Positions 1-9,483 of a DNA stretch of 64,000 nucleotides are shown one piece after another. How positions within the stretch are numbered: the stretch's first letter is position 1; each line of letters begins with the position of its first letter. The stretch comes from Bacteroidota bacterium (GTDB lineage Bacteria > Bacteroidota > Rhodothermia > Rhodothermales > Rubricoccaceae): contig JBCBNX010000004.1 of assembly GCA_039821555.1 (NCBI GenBank), positions 264,616-328,615 on the forward strand, read 5' to 3'. Made by a program: the position numbers and the translations under genes. The notes below the pieces were generated by a model, which was given only the letters and a program-made list of their open reading frames with translations, had not been told where the DNA came from and ran no database searches.

Positions 1-2
1 AT

Positions 3-446
3 CTCAACCTGCGCGGCAAGGGCAACGCTGGCCAGCGCGGCGGTCCGGCGGGCAGCCTCCGCGTCGAGATCGAAGAGGTCGAGCACGAGCACTTCACCCG
101 CGACGGCCTGGACATCATCTACGACCTCGCGCTCTCCGTGCCCGACGCGGCGCTCGGCACCGAAGTCGAGGTGCCCACGCTCAAGGGCCGTGCCCGCCTC
201 CAGATCGACCCCGGCATCCAGAGCGGGCGCATCCTGCGCATGCGCGGCCGCGGCCTGCCCGAGCTCGGCGGCAGCCGACGCGGCGACCAGATGGTGCGTG
301 TCCACGTCTGGACGCCACGAGACCTCGGCCCCGAGGCCCGCGCTGCCCTCGAATCGCTCCGCGACGACCCAGCCTTCCAGCCCGAGACGGGCGGCGAGAA
401 GCGCTCGTTCTTCAGCCGCATGAAAGACGCCTTCACGGGCAACTGA
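3..446 (+). CDS. DnaJ-family co-chaperone, C-terminal fragment
   Basis: The 5' end lies outside the window. The visible ~147 residues match the C-terminal substrate-binding/dimerisation region of DnaJ or CbpA proteins: LNLRGKGNAGQRGG, then GDL-like glycine-rich turns, then the second beta-domain with DAALGTEVEVPTLKGRARLQI and RGRGLPELGG. These proteins deliver unfolded clients to DnaK. The zinc-finger and J domains cannot be seen, so DnaJ and CbpA cannot be told apart; the absence of CxxCxGxG in the visible part is uninformative. The tail KRSFFSRMKDAFTGN is typical of a CbpA/DnaJ end. It is convergent with the HD hydrolase across a minisatellite. Confidence 0.85.
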   Translation, partial: LNLRGKGNAGQRGGPAGSLRVEIEEVEHEHFTRDGLDIIYDLALSVPDAALGTEVEVPTLKGRARLQIDPGIQSGRILRMRGRGLPELGGSRRGDQMVRVHVWTPRDLGPEARAALESLRDDPAFQPETGGEKRSFFSRMKDAFTGN

Positions 447-479
447 GCACGGCCCGCCCTCTGACGCTCGGATCTCAGA

Positions 480-586
480 GGCGCTGCCGTCAAAAGGCGC
501 TGCCGTCAAAAGGCGCTGCCGTCAAAAGGCGCTGCCGTCAAAAGGCGCTGCCGTCAAAAGGCGCTGCCGTCAAAAGGCGCTGCGTT

Positions 587-587
<1 letters not shown>
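480..587. repeat. 16-bp minisatellite, six perfect copies plus one degenerate
   Basis: Six head-to-tail copies of GGCGCTGCCGTCAAAA start at 480 and repeat every 16 bp. A seventh, broken copy (GGCGCTGCGTTC) ends at the stop codon of the minus-strand HD hydrolase. The array fills the whole space between two convergent genes. No hairpin or T-tract is evident within a unit. It may have expanded from a terminator-like spacer; its function is unknown. Confidence 0.95.
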
Positions 588-1882
<1,295 letters not shown>

Positions 1883-2030
1883 GAGAGCAGGGGCGAGCGG
1901 ACGGAAGCGGGGGACAGGGTACGAACGCCGAGGCACAGCAGGCGGCGACGTACGCCTCGGTCCACGTTCGCATCGATCCGCGCCGTCCCCGAAATTCGTT
2001 TGACAGGACCGGCCGGGCCGCGTTGCTTCC

Positions 2031-2107
2031 TCGACCCTCGACCCTCGACCCTCGACCCTCGACCCTCGACCCTCGACCCTCGACCCTCGACCCTCGACCC
2101 TCGACCC
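2031..2107. repeat. Heptanucleotide array, 11 perfect TCGACCC copies
   Basis: Eleven uninterrupted copies of TCGACCC lie in the 297-bp space between two divergent genes. They end 72 bp before the deacetylase-like start. The unit belongs to the NNGACCY family seen also at 8177, 17359, 56513 and 57445. The rest of the spacer shows no clear promoter. Confidence 0.97.
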
Positions 2108-2179
2108 TCGCAACCTGCTGTGCTCTTCGACGCCTCCCGCCTTGCTCCGCTGCCGACCTGCGTGGAGGTGCTCCCTGTC

Positions 2180-3553
2180 ATGGCGGCGAAGGCGCGGTAT
2201 GCGCTCGTCGAGTTGCTGCGCCCGCTCGGGCTGCGGCCGACCTGGACGGACCGCGAGGGGCTGAGCGGCGGCGGGCTCTACTACGGCGTCACGCCGACGG
2301 CTGCGCCTGCGCGCGCACTCCGGCTCCGCCACCATGCCAGCACCGCCGCGTTCTTCGCGACGCAGCAGCGCTACGAGGCCCGCGCGGCGACGACACTCCG
2401 CTGGGACGATGAGGATTGGCCGGTGCTCTTCCCGCTGGACGGGGAGGCGCTGTCGTCGGAGCCGTTCGAGGGCGCCGACCTCGTGGCCTCGGCATTCTAC
2501 TGGCTCAGCGGCTGGCACGAGGCGACCACGCGCCAGCGCGACGTCCACGGGCGCTTCCCGTACGCGGCATCGCTGCACGTCGAACTCGACCGTGCCGCTG
2601 CGAAGCCTCCGGCAATACCGACCGTACTCTGGCCTGCGGTCGACGCCTACCGCGCACGCCTAGGCGCGGCGCTGGCCGAGCAAGGCGTGGCCTTCGAGCG
2701 GCTGGGCTGGCGCACGGGAGCGCAGCGGCCCGCCGAGCGTCAGGGGGCCGTCTGTCTGACGTACGACATCGACCACTGGCGCCGGCGACGGCTCGGCGTG
2801 GCGGCACGCGCTCTCCGGGGCATCGGGTCGTGGCGCAGCCTCGTCGGGCCCGATCCCTTCCAGCACGGCCTCGACCTGCTGCTCGACCCCGTGGAAGTGC
2901 TGGGCGGGCACGCGACGGTATTCCTGAAGATGAGCGCCGATGCGGCCGAGGATGTGCCGTATCGGGCGCGCGAGGCGGATCTCCGCAGGTTCACGCGCCG
3001 CGTCCTAGAAAGCGGGGGCGAAGTCGGCCTGCATCCCGGCTACTTCGCCCACGACCACGTCGGCCGCCTCCTCGCGGAGCGGGATCGACTGGCCCGCCTC
3101 GTCGGTCAGCCTGTCCGCGCAGTTCGGCAGCACTACCTCCGCCACGATGCCGTCCGGACGCCGCGGCTCCAGGCCGCCGCCGGGTTTCACCTCGACAGTA
3201 CGCTCGGCTTCTCGGCCCACGAGGGCTTCCGGCGCGCGACCACGATGCCGGTGCAACTCTACGACCTCGATGCAGATGCGCCGCTCGACCTCTGGGCGCT
3301 CCCGGTGCATGCGATGGACACGACCCTCTTCCAGCACCGTGCGCTGACCCCGGAGGCAGTGCGGGAGGCGTTCCGCCAGGTCGTCGCGCAGGTGCGGCGC
3401 TTCAGCGGCGTGGCGGTGCTGCTGTGGCACAACACGGTCGGCGATGCGCTCCTGCATCCCCACCAGGCCGCCACCTACACGCAGGTGCTCGAAGACACGG
3501 CCGCGGCAATGCCCTTGCTCACGCTCACCGAGGCGGTGGAGTCGTGGCGGTGA
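2180..3553 (+). CDS. Polysaccharide-deacetylase-like protein (DUF7033 type)
   Basis: A 457-residue cytoplasmic-looking protein. The first ~190 residues form an uncharacterised alpha/beta domain. The C-terminal half is a NodB-like deacetylase barrel: LTYDIDHW holds the motif Asp-Asp, GEVGLHPGYFAHD the catalytic or metal His, and VAVLLWHN the last barrel strand. Family members remove acetyl groups from cell-wall or exopolysaccharide sugars, or are inactive relatives; the exact substrate is unknown. The ATG has GGAGG about 11 bases upstream. The frame is open upstream through the heptamer array but has no good start there. No signal peptide is seen. Confidence 0.75.
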   Translation: MAAKARYALVELLRPLGLRPTWTDREGLSGGGLYYGVTPTAAPARALRLRHHASTAAFFATQQRYEARAATTLRWDDEDWPVLFPLDGEALSSEPFEGADLVASAFYWLSGWHEATTRQRDVHGRFPYAASLHVELDRAAAKPPAIPTVLWPAVDAYRARLGAALAEQGVAFERLGWRTGAQRPAERQGAVCLTYDIDHWRRRRLGVAARALRGIGSWRSLVGPDPFQHGLDLLLDPVEVLGGHATVFLKMSADAAEDVPYRAREADLRRFTRRVLESGGEVGLHPGYFAHDHVGRLLAERDRLARLVGQPVRAVRQHYLRHDAVRTPRLQAAAGFHLDSTLGFSAHEGFRRATTMPVQLYDLDADAPLDLWALPVHAMDTTLFQHRALTPEAVREAFRQVVAQVRRFSGVAVLLWHNTVGDALLHPHQAATYTQVLEDTAAAMPLLTLTEAVESWR

Positions 3554-3635
3554 GAGAGCCGTGCCGATAGGCGGGCTGGGCGAAGCGAGAGGACGGGCCC
3601 GGCTCTGAGCGCGGCGTAGAGGGTGTGAGCGCCCC

Positions 3636-3656
3636 GGTGACAGGGTACGTGTCACC
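3636..3656. promoter_or_regulatory. Palindromic candidate operator before umuDC
   Basis: A perfect inverted repeat, GGTGACA then 7 bases then TGTCACC, lies 72 bp before the umuD start. UmuDC operons are normally LexA-repressed, so this is a candidate SOS box; the LexA motif of this lineage is not known to me. A similar GTGAC/GTCAC palindrome lies upstream of ssb at 48386. Confidence 0.45.
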
Positions 3657-3728
3657 CCCGCGGTTCTTGGTTGGCCGCGCGCTCTCCCACTTCTCGTTAC
3701 GATCCCTCCGAAGCGCATTCCCTCCTCG

Positions 3729-4181
3729 ATGCTCCCGTCTCAACCGCTGCGTATCCAGGCTCTCCTCGATCCTGAACAACTGCTCGGCAACCTCGACGCC
3801 CCCCGTCCGCTCTTCCTCTCGCGCGTGGCCGCGGGCTTCCCGTCGCCCGCCGACGACCACGTCGACCAGGACCTCGACCTCCACGCCTACCTCGTGCGCA
3901 ACCCGCCTGGCACTTACTTCGCGCGTGCCGAGGGCGACTCGATGACGGGCAAGGGCATCCACGACGGCGACCTCCTCGTGATCGACCGCACCATCGAGCC
4001 GAGCAACGGACACACGGTCGTGGCCGTCCTGAACGGGGAGATGCTGGTCAAGGAGTACCGCCGCATGGGACGGCAACTCTACCTCCTCGCCCACAACGAA
4101 CTCTACCCGCCGATCCGGCTGAGCGAGGGCGAGGAATGCCGCATCTGGGGCGTCGTCACGCACGTCATTCACGCATTGTAG
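3729..4181 (+). CDS. umuD: UmuD-like S24 peptidase
   Basis: A 150-residue LexA/UmuD-fold protein. RecA-stimulated self-cleavage would occur at Ala35-Gly36 in RVAAGFPSP, the classic UmuD site. The catalytic dyad is Ser71 (EGDSMTGKGI) and Lys108 (EMLVKEYRR). There is no DNA-binding N-terminal domain, so this is a polymerase accessory subunit rather than a repressor. It is followed 11 bp later by umuC, and together they would make a translesion polymerase V-like complex. A palindromic candidate operator lies upstream. Confidence 0.93.
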   Translation: MLPSQPLRIQALLDPEQLLGNLDAPRPLFLSRVAAGFPSPADDHVDQDLDLHAYLVRNPPGTYFARAEGDSMTGKGIHDGDLLVIDRTIEPSNGHTVVAVLNGEMLVKEYRRMGRQLYLLAHNELYPPIRLSEGEECRIWGVVTHVIHAL

Positions 4182-4192
4182 GCGCTGTGCCC

Positions 4193-5512
4193 ATGCGCGT
4201 CATTGCCCTCGCCGACTGCTCCAACTTCTACGTCTCCTGCGAGCGCGCCTTCGACCCGATGCTGGAGAAGCGTCCCGTGGTGGTGCTCTCCAACAACGAC
4301 GGCTGCGTCGTCGCGCGGTCGGAGGAGGTAAAGCGGTTGGGTGTCAAGATGGCCGCGCCGTACTTCAAGGTGCGTGACCGACTCGCGAAGGCCGACACCG
4401 CCGTGTTCTCGTCGAACTATGCGCTCTACGCCGACCTGAGCCGCCGCATCACGGCGATCCTGGAAGGCTTCAGCCCGGAGGTCGAGCGCTACAGCATCGA
4501 CGAGGCGTTCCTGCACCTCTGGGCCGACTCGCAGGCCGAGGCCGAGGCGCAGGGGCGCGCCATCGAGGCGCGGGTCCGCGCGTGGACGGGCATCCCGATG
4601 CGTGTGGGGCTCGGCCCGACGAAGACGCTCGCGAAGATGGCGAGCGAGGTGGCCAAGCAGCGGATGCGGGAAGGGCAGCCGCCCGTCGTATGTCTCTGGG
4701 GGGCGTCGCAGCGCGCCGCCTCGTTGCGCACATTCCCGGTGGGCGAGGTGTGGGGCATCGGTCCGCGCTGGGCAAAGCGCCTACGTGCTCGTGGCGTTCG
4801 CACGGCCGCCGACTTCGCCGCGCTGCCGGACGTCTGGGTGAAGCGCAACCTCAACGTGGTGGCGCTGCGCACGGCGCACGAACTCCGCGGTACGCCTTGC
4901 CTCCCGCTCGACCTCGTCCCGGCCACGCGCAAGACGCTCATCCGCAGCCGCTCCTTTGGTAAGCCGGTTACCAATGTGGCGGACCTCGGCGAGGCGCTGG
5001 CCACGCACACCGCGCGGGCCGCTGAGAAGCTGCGGGGCGAGGGCCTCGTGGCGGGCGGCCTCGAAGCCTACGTGACGACGAAGCGCTTCGGGCCTGGCCC
5101 TCACCGCACGCTCGCAGCCACGGCCAGGCTCTCGCCGCGCACGCTCGACACGACGCGCCTGCTGCAGGTCGTCCGGCGGCTGCTGCGGCAGATGTACGTC
5201 CCCGCCGCGCCCTGCAGCACGCCCTACCGCTGGAAAAAAGCGGGCGTGACCCTGTTCGACCTCACGCGCGAAGTCCCCAAGCAGGTCCACCTGTTCGACC
5301 CAGGGCCGACGCCCGAGCACCGCCTCCTGCTCGACGCCATCGACGGGGTGAACCAGCGCTGGGGCCGCCGCACCGTCGTGTGGGGCAGCCAGGGCACCGT
5401 GCGCCCGGTCAAGGACACGGAGACAGGCCAGGCATGGTCGATGCAGCAGGCCCGCCGCAGCCCATCCTACACGACAGGCTGGGACGGGCTCCTGCAGGTG
5501 TTTGCCCGATAG
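4193..5512 (+). CDS. umuC: UmuC-type Y-family translesion DNA polymerase
   Basis: A 439-residue Y-family polymerase. It begins MRVIALADCSNFYVSCERAF, with metal Asp8, and has SIDE at 101-104 providing the other carboxylates. A little-finger region follows, then a C-terminal DUF4113-like end (ITFDLT-like AGVTLFDLTREV ... RSPSYTTGWDGLLQVFAR), which marks UmuC rather than DinB. It copies past damaged bases when activated by cleaved UmuD. A GTG two codons upstream is an alternative start. It is transcribed with umuD and convergent with the VOC gene. Confidence 0.94.
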   Translation: MRVIALADCSNFYVSCERAFDPMLEKRPVVVLSNNDGCVVARSEEVKRLGVKMAAPYFKVRDRLAKADTAVFSSNYALYADLSRRITAILEGFSPEVERYSIDEAFLHLWADSQAEAEAQGRAIEARVRAWTGIPMRVGLGPTKTLAKMASEVAKQRMREGQPPVVCLWGASQRAASLRTFPVGEVWGIGPRWAKRLRARGVRTAADFAALPDVWVKRNLNVVALRTAHELRGTPCLPLDLVPATRKTLIRSRSFGKPVTNVADLGEALATHTARAAEKLRGEGLVAGGLEAYVTTKRFGPGPHRTLAATARLSPRTLDTTRLLQVVRRLLRQMYVPAAPCSTPYRWKKAGVTLFDLTREVPKQVHLFDPGPTPEHRLLLDAIDGVNQRWGRRTVVWGSQGTVRPVKDTETGQAWSMQQARRSPSYTTGWDGLLQVFAR

Positions 5513-5521
5513 CGAGAGCGT

Positions 5522-5893
5522 TTAAGCCTGCTCGACAGGCTGATAGTAGCTCAAGACGTGCCCATCCGGATCTAGGAAGTCGGCGGTCAGCCCACCGTCG
5601 GGCGCCTCGCTCACGGGCGTCACGATCTCGACGTTGTGGCGGACGAGCGCGGCGAACGCCTCTTCGATCCCGCCTTCCAGGCCGAACACGACGACCGGGC
5701 TGCGGCCAGGTGGCTCGTCCGCAGGGTAGAACACGAACGCCGGCTGGTCCTCGCCCGCCGATGCGATGAGGTAGGCTCCGTCGTGGCCCTCGGCGCGTTC
5801 GACGTGAAACCCGAGCACGTCGCCGTAGAACGCAGCCGTGCGGTCCAGGTCGCGGACGTAGAAGAAGAGGGCAGAGAGGGTGGGGGTAGACAT
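5522..5893 (-). CDS. VOC (glyoxalase/bleomycin-resistance) family protein
   Basis: A 123-residue single-unit vicinal-oxygen-chelate protein. It starts LSALFFYVRDLDRTAAFYGDVLGF, the typical first beta-alpha-beta module, and ends FLDPDGHVLSYYQ, the second module's final strand. VOC proteins are metal-dependent lyases, isomerases or dioxygenases, or antibiotic-binding proteins; nothing here fixes the substrate. It lies downstream of the sigma-factor gene on the same strand, about 107 bp away, and that sigma factor ends in a similar DPDGHL tail. Confidence 0.85.
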   Translation of the reverse strand: MSTPTLSALFFYVRDLDRTAAFYGDVLGFHVERAEGHDGAYLIASAGEDQPAFVFYPADEPPGRSPVVVFGLEGGIEEAFAALVRHNVEIVTPVSEAPDGGLTADFLDPDGHVLSYYQPVEQA

Positions 5894-6000
5894 GGGAACA
5901 GGAGACGTTGATGAGAGAACGGTTCACCTAGTCATGGCCGCCGATGGCGTCGGTGTGAGCCCTCCCCCGAAAAAAGCCTGGGAAAAATCGAAGCGGGGCT

Positions 6001-6642
6001 CTAGCTCTGCCGCGTGCTCACGACGATCAGGTGGCCGTCGGGGTCGTGGATACCCAGGGTGCCCTGCTTCGGCTCGGTGCTGAGCCGCCGGGAGAGTGCT
6101 CGGCGGATGAGGCCGAGGTCCAGCGTGTCGGCCCGGCGCTGGCGTCGTGCGTAGGCCCGTGCGAGTGCGTCCCGCTGGAGGTCAGCGGGGAGGGTGCCGA
6201 GGGCGCGGCGGGCCACGCGGAGGCGCTGGCGGAGCGCGGTGTCGGAGATGCCCAGCGCAGCGCGAAGGTCAGCCTTCCCCAAGCCGTGGAGGGCGAGCAC
6301 CACGACACTGCGCACCGACGGCGGGAGCATTGCCCAGAGTGCCTCCGCGTCGAGGTCGGTCGGCACCGCTAACTCCTCGGGGAGGCTTGGGGTGCTCGGG
6401 GCGGCCGTCTGCGTGGCATAGTCCTCCTCACGCTGCTGACGGCGACCTTCGCCGCGGGCGTGCTGACGTGCGAGGTTGCGGAGTACGCCCGTGAGCCACC
6501 GCCGTCCATCCTCTGTTTCCATGTCCACCTGCTTACGAGCAGCCACCAGCAGGGCGTCGTGCAGGAGGTCCTCCGCGCTGCTGGCGTCCCAGGTACAGGC
6601 GCGTGCCAGCGTCCGGAGGCGATTGTAGGTGGCCGGTGTCAT
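6001..6642 (-). CDS. Sigma-70 family (ECF-like) RNA polymerase sigma factor
   Basis: A 213-residue protein. An N-terminal sigma region 2-like helix set (YNRLRTLARACTWDASSAEDLLHDALLVAARK) is followed by a charged linker, then region 4 (LPPSVRSVVVLALHGLGKADLRAALGISDTALRQRLRVARRAL), which would bind the -35 element. The last 20 residues (GIHDPDGHLIVVSTRQS) are not sigma-like and resemble the end of a VOC domain. No anti-sigma factor is adjacent. It is 22 bp downstream of the M28 peptidase stop, on the opposite reading order of the same strand, so transcription probably runs peptidase to sigma. Confidence 0.75.
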   Translation of the reverse strand: MTPATYNRLRTLARACTWDASSAEDLLHDALLVAARKQVDMETEDGRRWLTGVLRNLARQHARGEGRRQQREEDYATQTAAPSTPSLPEELAVPTDLDAEALWAMLPPSVRSVVVLALHGLGKADLRAALGISDTALRQRLRVARRALGTLPADLQRDALARAYARRQRRADTLDLGLIRRALSRRLSTEPKQGTLGIHDPDGHLIVVSTRQS

Positions 6643-6664
6643 GGCGATGAAGCTGGGTCAACGG

Positions 6665-8071
6665 CTAGTTCTCGCCGAGCATCCCGCGGTGGGGCAGCCG
6701 CTCCGGCATCTCCGCGGCCACGTAGGCCAGGATCGCCACGGTCGCCACGCACCGCTGCACCTCCGCTGCGTCGAGCTTGTCCACGGTGTCCGCGTCCGAG
6801 TGGTGGTACCAGAAATACTTCTCGTTGTCCGTGTTGAGGCTCATCCCCGGCACGCCGTCGCGGATCAGCGGGCCGATGTCGGCCCCGCCGCCGCCTTCGA
6901 GCAGGCCGAACTGCCCGTCGTAGCGGTCCGGGCGCGGCGTCACCACCGGCTCCACGAGCGCGTCGATGGGCTTGAGCATCGCAAACGCCTCGTCGGTCGC
7001 GTTGAAGCCGAAGCCGATGGGGTCGAACACGCCGCTGTCCGATTCGAGCGCGAGCTGGTGGTTGCGCAGCGCCGTCGTGTCGAGCGATTCCCGGTACTTC
7101 AACGCGCCGCGCAGGCCGTTCTCCTCGTTCGTCCAGAGCACCACGCGGATGGTGCGGCGGGGGCGCAAGCCGAGGTCCATCAGAAGCCGTACCGCCTCCC
7201 ACGTCACTACCGAGCCGCCCGCGTCGTCCATCGCGCCCGTGCCCACGTCCCACGAGTCGATGTGCCCGCCGACGACCACGACCTCCTCGGGGCGCTCGCG
7301 CCCGCGAAACTCCGCGATGATGTTGCGCGAGAGCGCATCGTCGCCGAAGCGCGCGCCCATGTAGAGGCGAACGACCGGCGTCTCGCCGCGGTCTTGCATG
7401 CGCTGAAGGAGCTCGGCGGCTTCAATCGACAGCGCGGCGTTCGGGATGCGCGGGTAGCGGTCGTCGTAGCGCATGGTGCCAGTGTGGGGGCTCTGGAGCG
7501 AGATCGGCCCGACGCTGCGAACGAGGCTGGCGACGGCCCCGGCGGCGGCGGCCTGGTTGGCCCCGAAGACGCGGTAGCGGACCGTCTCGCCGTAGGTCGT
7601 GAACGGCACGTTGTAGACGACGATCTTGCCGCGTGCTCGGTCACCGAGGCTCGTGAGTTCGTCGAAGCTGGAGACGACGAGCACTTCTGCAGTAAGTCCC
7701 CCTGGTAGGGTGCCGATGCTGCCGCCGAGGCCCATCATGGCGAGGGTACGCTCGCCGCGCGGATGGAGCAGTGTGGCCTCCTCGCCGTTCCGCTGCCAGG
7801 CGGGCACCATCACGTCCTGCCCGTGCACCTCGTCGAAGCCGTCCGCTTCCATCTCGCTCATCACCCAGTCGATGGCATCCTCCAGTTCCTGGGTGCCGCT
7901 GAAGCGCGGGACGAACGTGTCGACGAGGTAGGCCAGCCGCTCAAACGCCGCGCTGTCGGCGAGCGCGGCCTCGATGATGCGGTCGGCGGCCTCCTGGTAG
8001 TCAGCCGGGTCGATCTGCGCCTGGGCGGGCAGTGCAAGGAGCAACGAGAGAACGAGGAGCAGGCGCATCAC
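6665..8071 (-). CDS. Secreted M28-family metallopeptidase (carboxypeptidase Q-like)
   Basis: A 468-residue exported zinc peptidase. The signal peptide is MMRLLLVLSLLLALPAQAQ. A PA domain (about residues 120-250) interrupts the catalytic domain. Zinc ligands are visible in GGHIDSWDVG (His), GAMDDAGG (bridging Asp), TNEENGL (Glu base and ligand), ESDSG (Asp) and WYHHSDADT (His). Family members cleave small peptides or N-terminal residues in the periplasm or outside the cell. A second Met directly after the first is an equal start choice. It is followed closely by the sigma-factor gene. Confidence 0.9.
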   Translation of the reverse strand: MMRLLLVLSLLLALPAQAQIDPADYQEAADRIIEAALADSAAFERLAYLVDTFVPRFSGTQELEDAIDWVMSEMEADGFDEVHGQDVMVPAWQRNGEEATLLHPRGERTLAMMGLGGSIGTLPGGLTAEVLVVSSFDELTSLGDRARGKIVVYNVPFTTYGETVRYRVFGANQAAAAGAVASLVRSVGPISLQSPHTGTMRYDDRYPRIPNAALSIEAAELLQRMQDRGETPVVRLYMGARFGDDALSRNIIAEFRGRERPEEVVVVGGHIDSWDVGTGAMDDAGGSVVTWEAVRLLMDLGLRPRRTIRVVLWTNEENGLRGALKYRESLDTTALRNHQLALESDSGVFDPIGFGFNATDEAFAMLKPIDALVEPVVTPRPDRYDGQFGLLEGGGGADIGPLIRDGVPGMSLNTDNEKYFWYHHSDADTVDKLDAAEVQRCVATVAILAYVAAEMPERLPHRGMLGEN

Positions 8072-8176
8072 GGCGAGGGCTGGACGGGTGGAAGCGCCGC
8101 AAGATCGGAACCACAGAGCAAAGGGCGGAAAGGGCGAGCCGAGAGGCTGGCGCTGCGCTCGCTGGATTCCTGATCC

Positions 8177-8204
8177 TGGACCTACGACCTACGACCTGCG
8201 ACCC
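8177..8204. repeat. Heptanucleotide array (NNGACCY x4) at the ribD 3' end
   Basis: Four units TGGACCT, ACGACCT, ACGACCT, GCGACCC. The ribD stop codon and its last codons lie inside the array. The space from here to the M28 start (8072-8176) holds no other feature I can name. Confidence 0.85.
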
Positions 8205-9363
8205 TCCGCACATAGCCTCGAAACAGCATGTCCTCGCCTACGACCTCCCAGCGGTGGTCCGCGAACGTCCGTGCCTCCGCCATGCGACTGATGCCGAGGT
8301 CGTGCAGCACAGGCGTGCCCGCGCCGACGACCTTCGGGGCAACGAAGCAGAAGAACCGATCGACGAGCTCCTGGGCGAAGAGCGCCGTCGCCAGTCCGGG
8401 ACCCGCCTCCACCAGCAGCGACTGCATCGGGCGATGCGGGCCCACGCCCGCGCCGAGTGCGTCCAGGACGGCTCCCAAGTCGAGGTGGTCGCCGTCCTCG
8501 TCGGCGACCGTCGGCACGCGCAGCAGCGTCCCGCCTCGGTCGGTGAGAGCGTCGGCGTAGGGCGGCTGCGCGTCTTCCGAGACGGCGACGACGGTCATGG
8601 CTGCATGTGCATCGGTGAACAGCCGTAGGGTGGGAGCGAGGCCGCCCGTACGGTCGAGCACGACGCGCCCCGGCTGGCGGCCTTCGACGTGGCGCACCGT
8701 GAGCGCGGGATCGTCAGCGCGGGCGGTGCCGCTGCCCACGAGCACGCCGTCGAGGTGGCTGCGCCAGCGGTGGACGAGCGTCCGCGCGGCCTCGCCCGAC
8801 ACCCAGCGGCTGTCGCCCGTGCGCGTGGCGATGGCCCCGTCGAGCGTCTGCGCCACCTTCAATGTCACGAGTGGTCGCCCCGTCGCGACGTGGTGGACGA
8901 ACGCCTCGTTGAGCCGCTGGCATTCGACTTCCAGCACGCCCACCGTCACGTCGACGCCCGCCGCGCGCAGCCGCGCGATCCCGCCGCCGGCCACCCGCGG
9001 GAACGGATCCACCATGCCTACGACGACCCGTGGGATGCCCTTGTGCAGGATAAGGTCGGCGCAGGGCGGCGTTTTGCCGTGGTGGCTGCACGGTTCGAGG
9101 TTGACATAGAGCGTCGCTGATTGTAGCGCGTCGGTGCCGTGCCGCGCCTCGGCAGCCGCGATGGCATTCACCTCCGCGTGGGCCTCGCCGTAGCGCGCGT
9201 GGTAGCCCTCGCCGAGCACCGTGCCGTCGGGGGCTACCACCACCGAGCCAACGAGTGGGTTGGGGCTCGCCGTCCCGGCTCCACGCCGGGCGAGCGCAAG
9301 GCATCGGTGCATGAACGCCTGGAGGGTAGACAAAGCAAAGGAGGGCGAAATAGCGGAGGACAA
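8182..9363 (-). CDS. ribD: Bifunctional riboflavin biosynthesis deaminase/reductase RibD
   Basis: A 393-residue two-domain enzyme. The N-terminal deaminase has the zinc site H62-A-E64-V and the pair Cys92/Cys101 in PCSHHGKTPPC. It deaminates the pyrimidine intermediate formed by GTP cyclohydrolase II. The C-terminal half (from about 150, RPLVTLKVAQTLDGAIATRTGDSRWVSG) is the NADPH-dependent reductase. Length is slightly above the usual ~360. The last residues (VAGRRS) are encoded by the heptamer array, so the C-terminus is probably not functional sequence. No other rib gene is adjacent, and no FMN riboswitch was seen upstream. Confidence 0.95.
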   Translation of the reverse strand: MSSAISPSFALSTLQAFMHRCLALARRGAGTASPNPLVGSVVVAPDGTVLGEGYHARYGEAHAEVNAIAAAEARHGTDALQSATLYVNLEPCSHHGKTPPCADLILHKGIPRVVVGMVDPFPRVAGGGIARLRAAGVDVTVGVLEVECQRLNEAFVHHVATGRPLVTLKVAQTLDGAIATRTGDSRWVSGEAARTLVHRWRSHLDGVLVGSGTARADDPALTVRHVEGRQPGRVVLDRTGGLAPTLRLFTDAHAAMTVVAVSEDAQPPYADALTDRGGTLLRVPTVADEDGDHLDLGAVLDALGAGVGPHRPMQSLLVEAGPGLATALFAQELVDRFFCFVAPKVVGAGTPVLHDLGISRMAEARTFADHRWEVVGEDMLFRGYVRRVAGRRS

Positions 9364-9483
9364 TGAGGTTAGCGGCTTTGCATAGGCATTGCGGAACGGA
9401 CGGTGTAGGCAGGCTGTGCAAGCGGGGTTCCTGGCGACCGAGGGGTCGTCGTCCCCTCACGACTCGCTTGCCCGCTCAACGTC

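Noticed and set aside
2031-2107. Repeat-encoded N-terminal extension of the deacetylase-like protein
   Set aside because: The frame is open through the array (LDPRPST repeats) but has no good start codon there; the ATG with GGAGG upstream is better.
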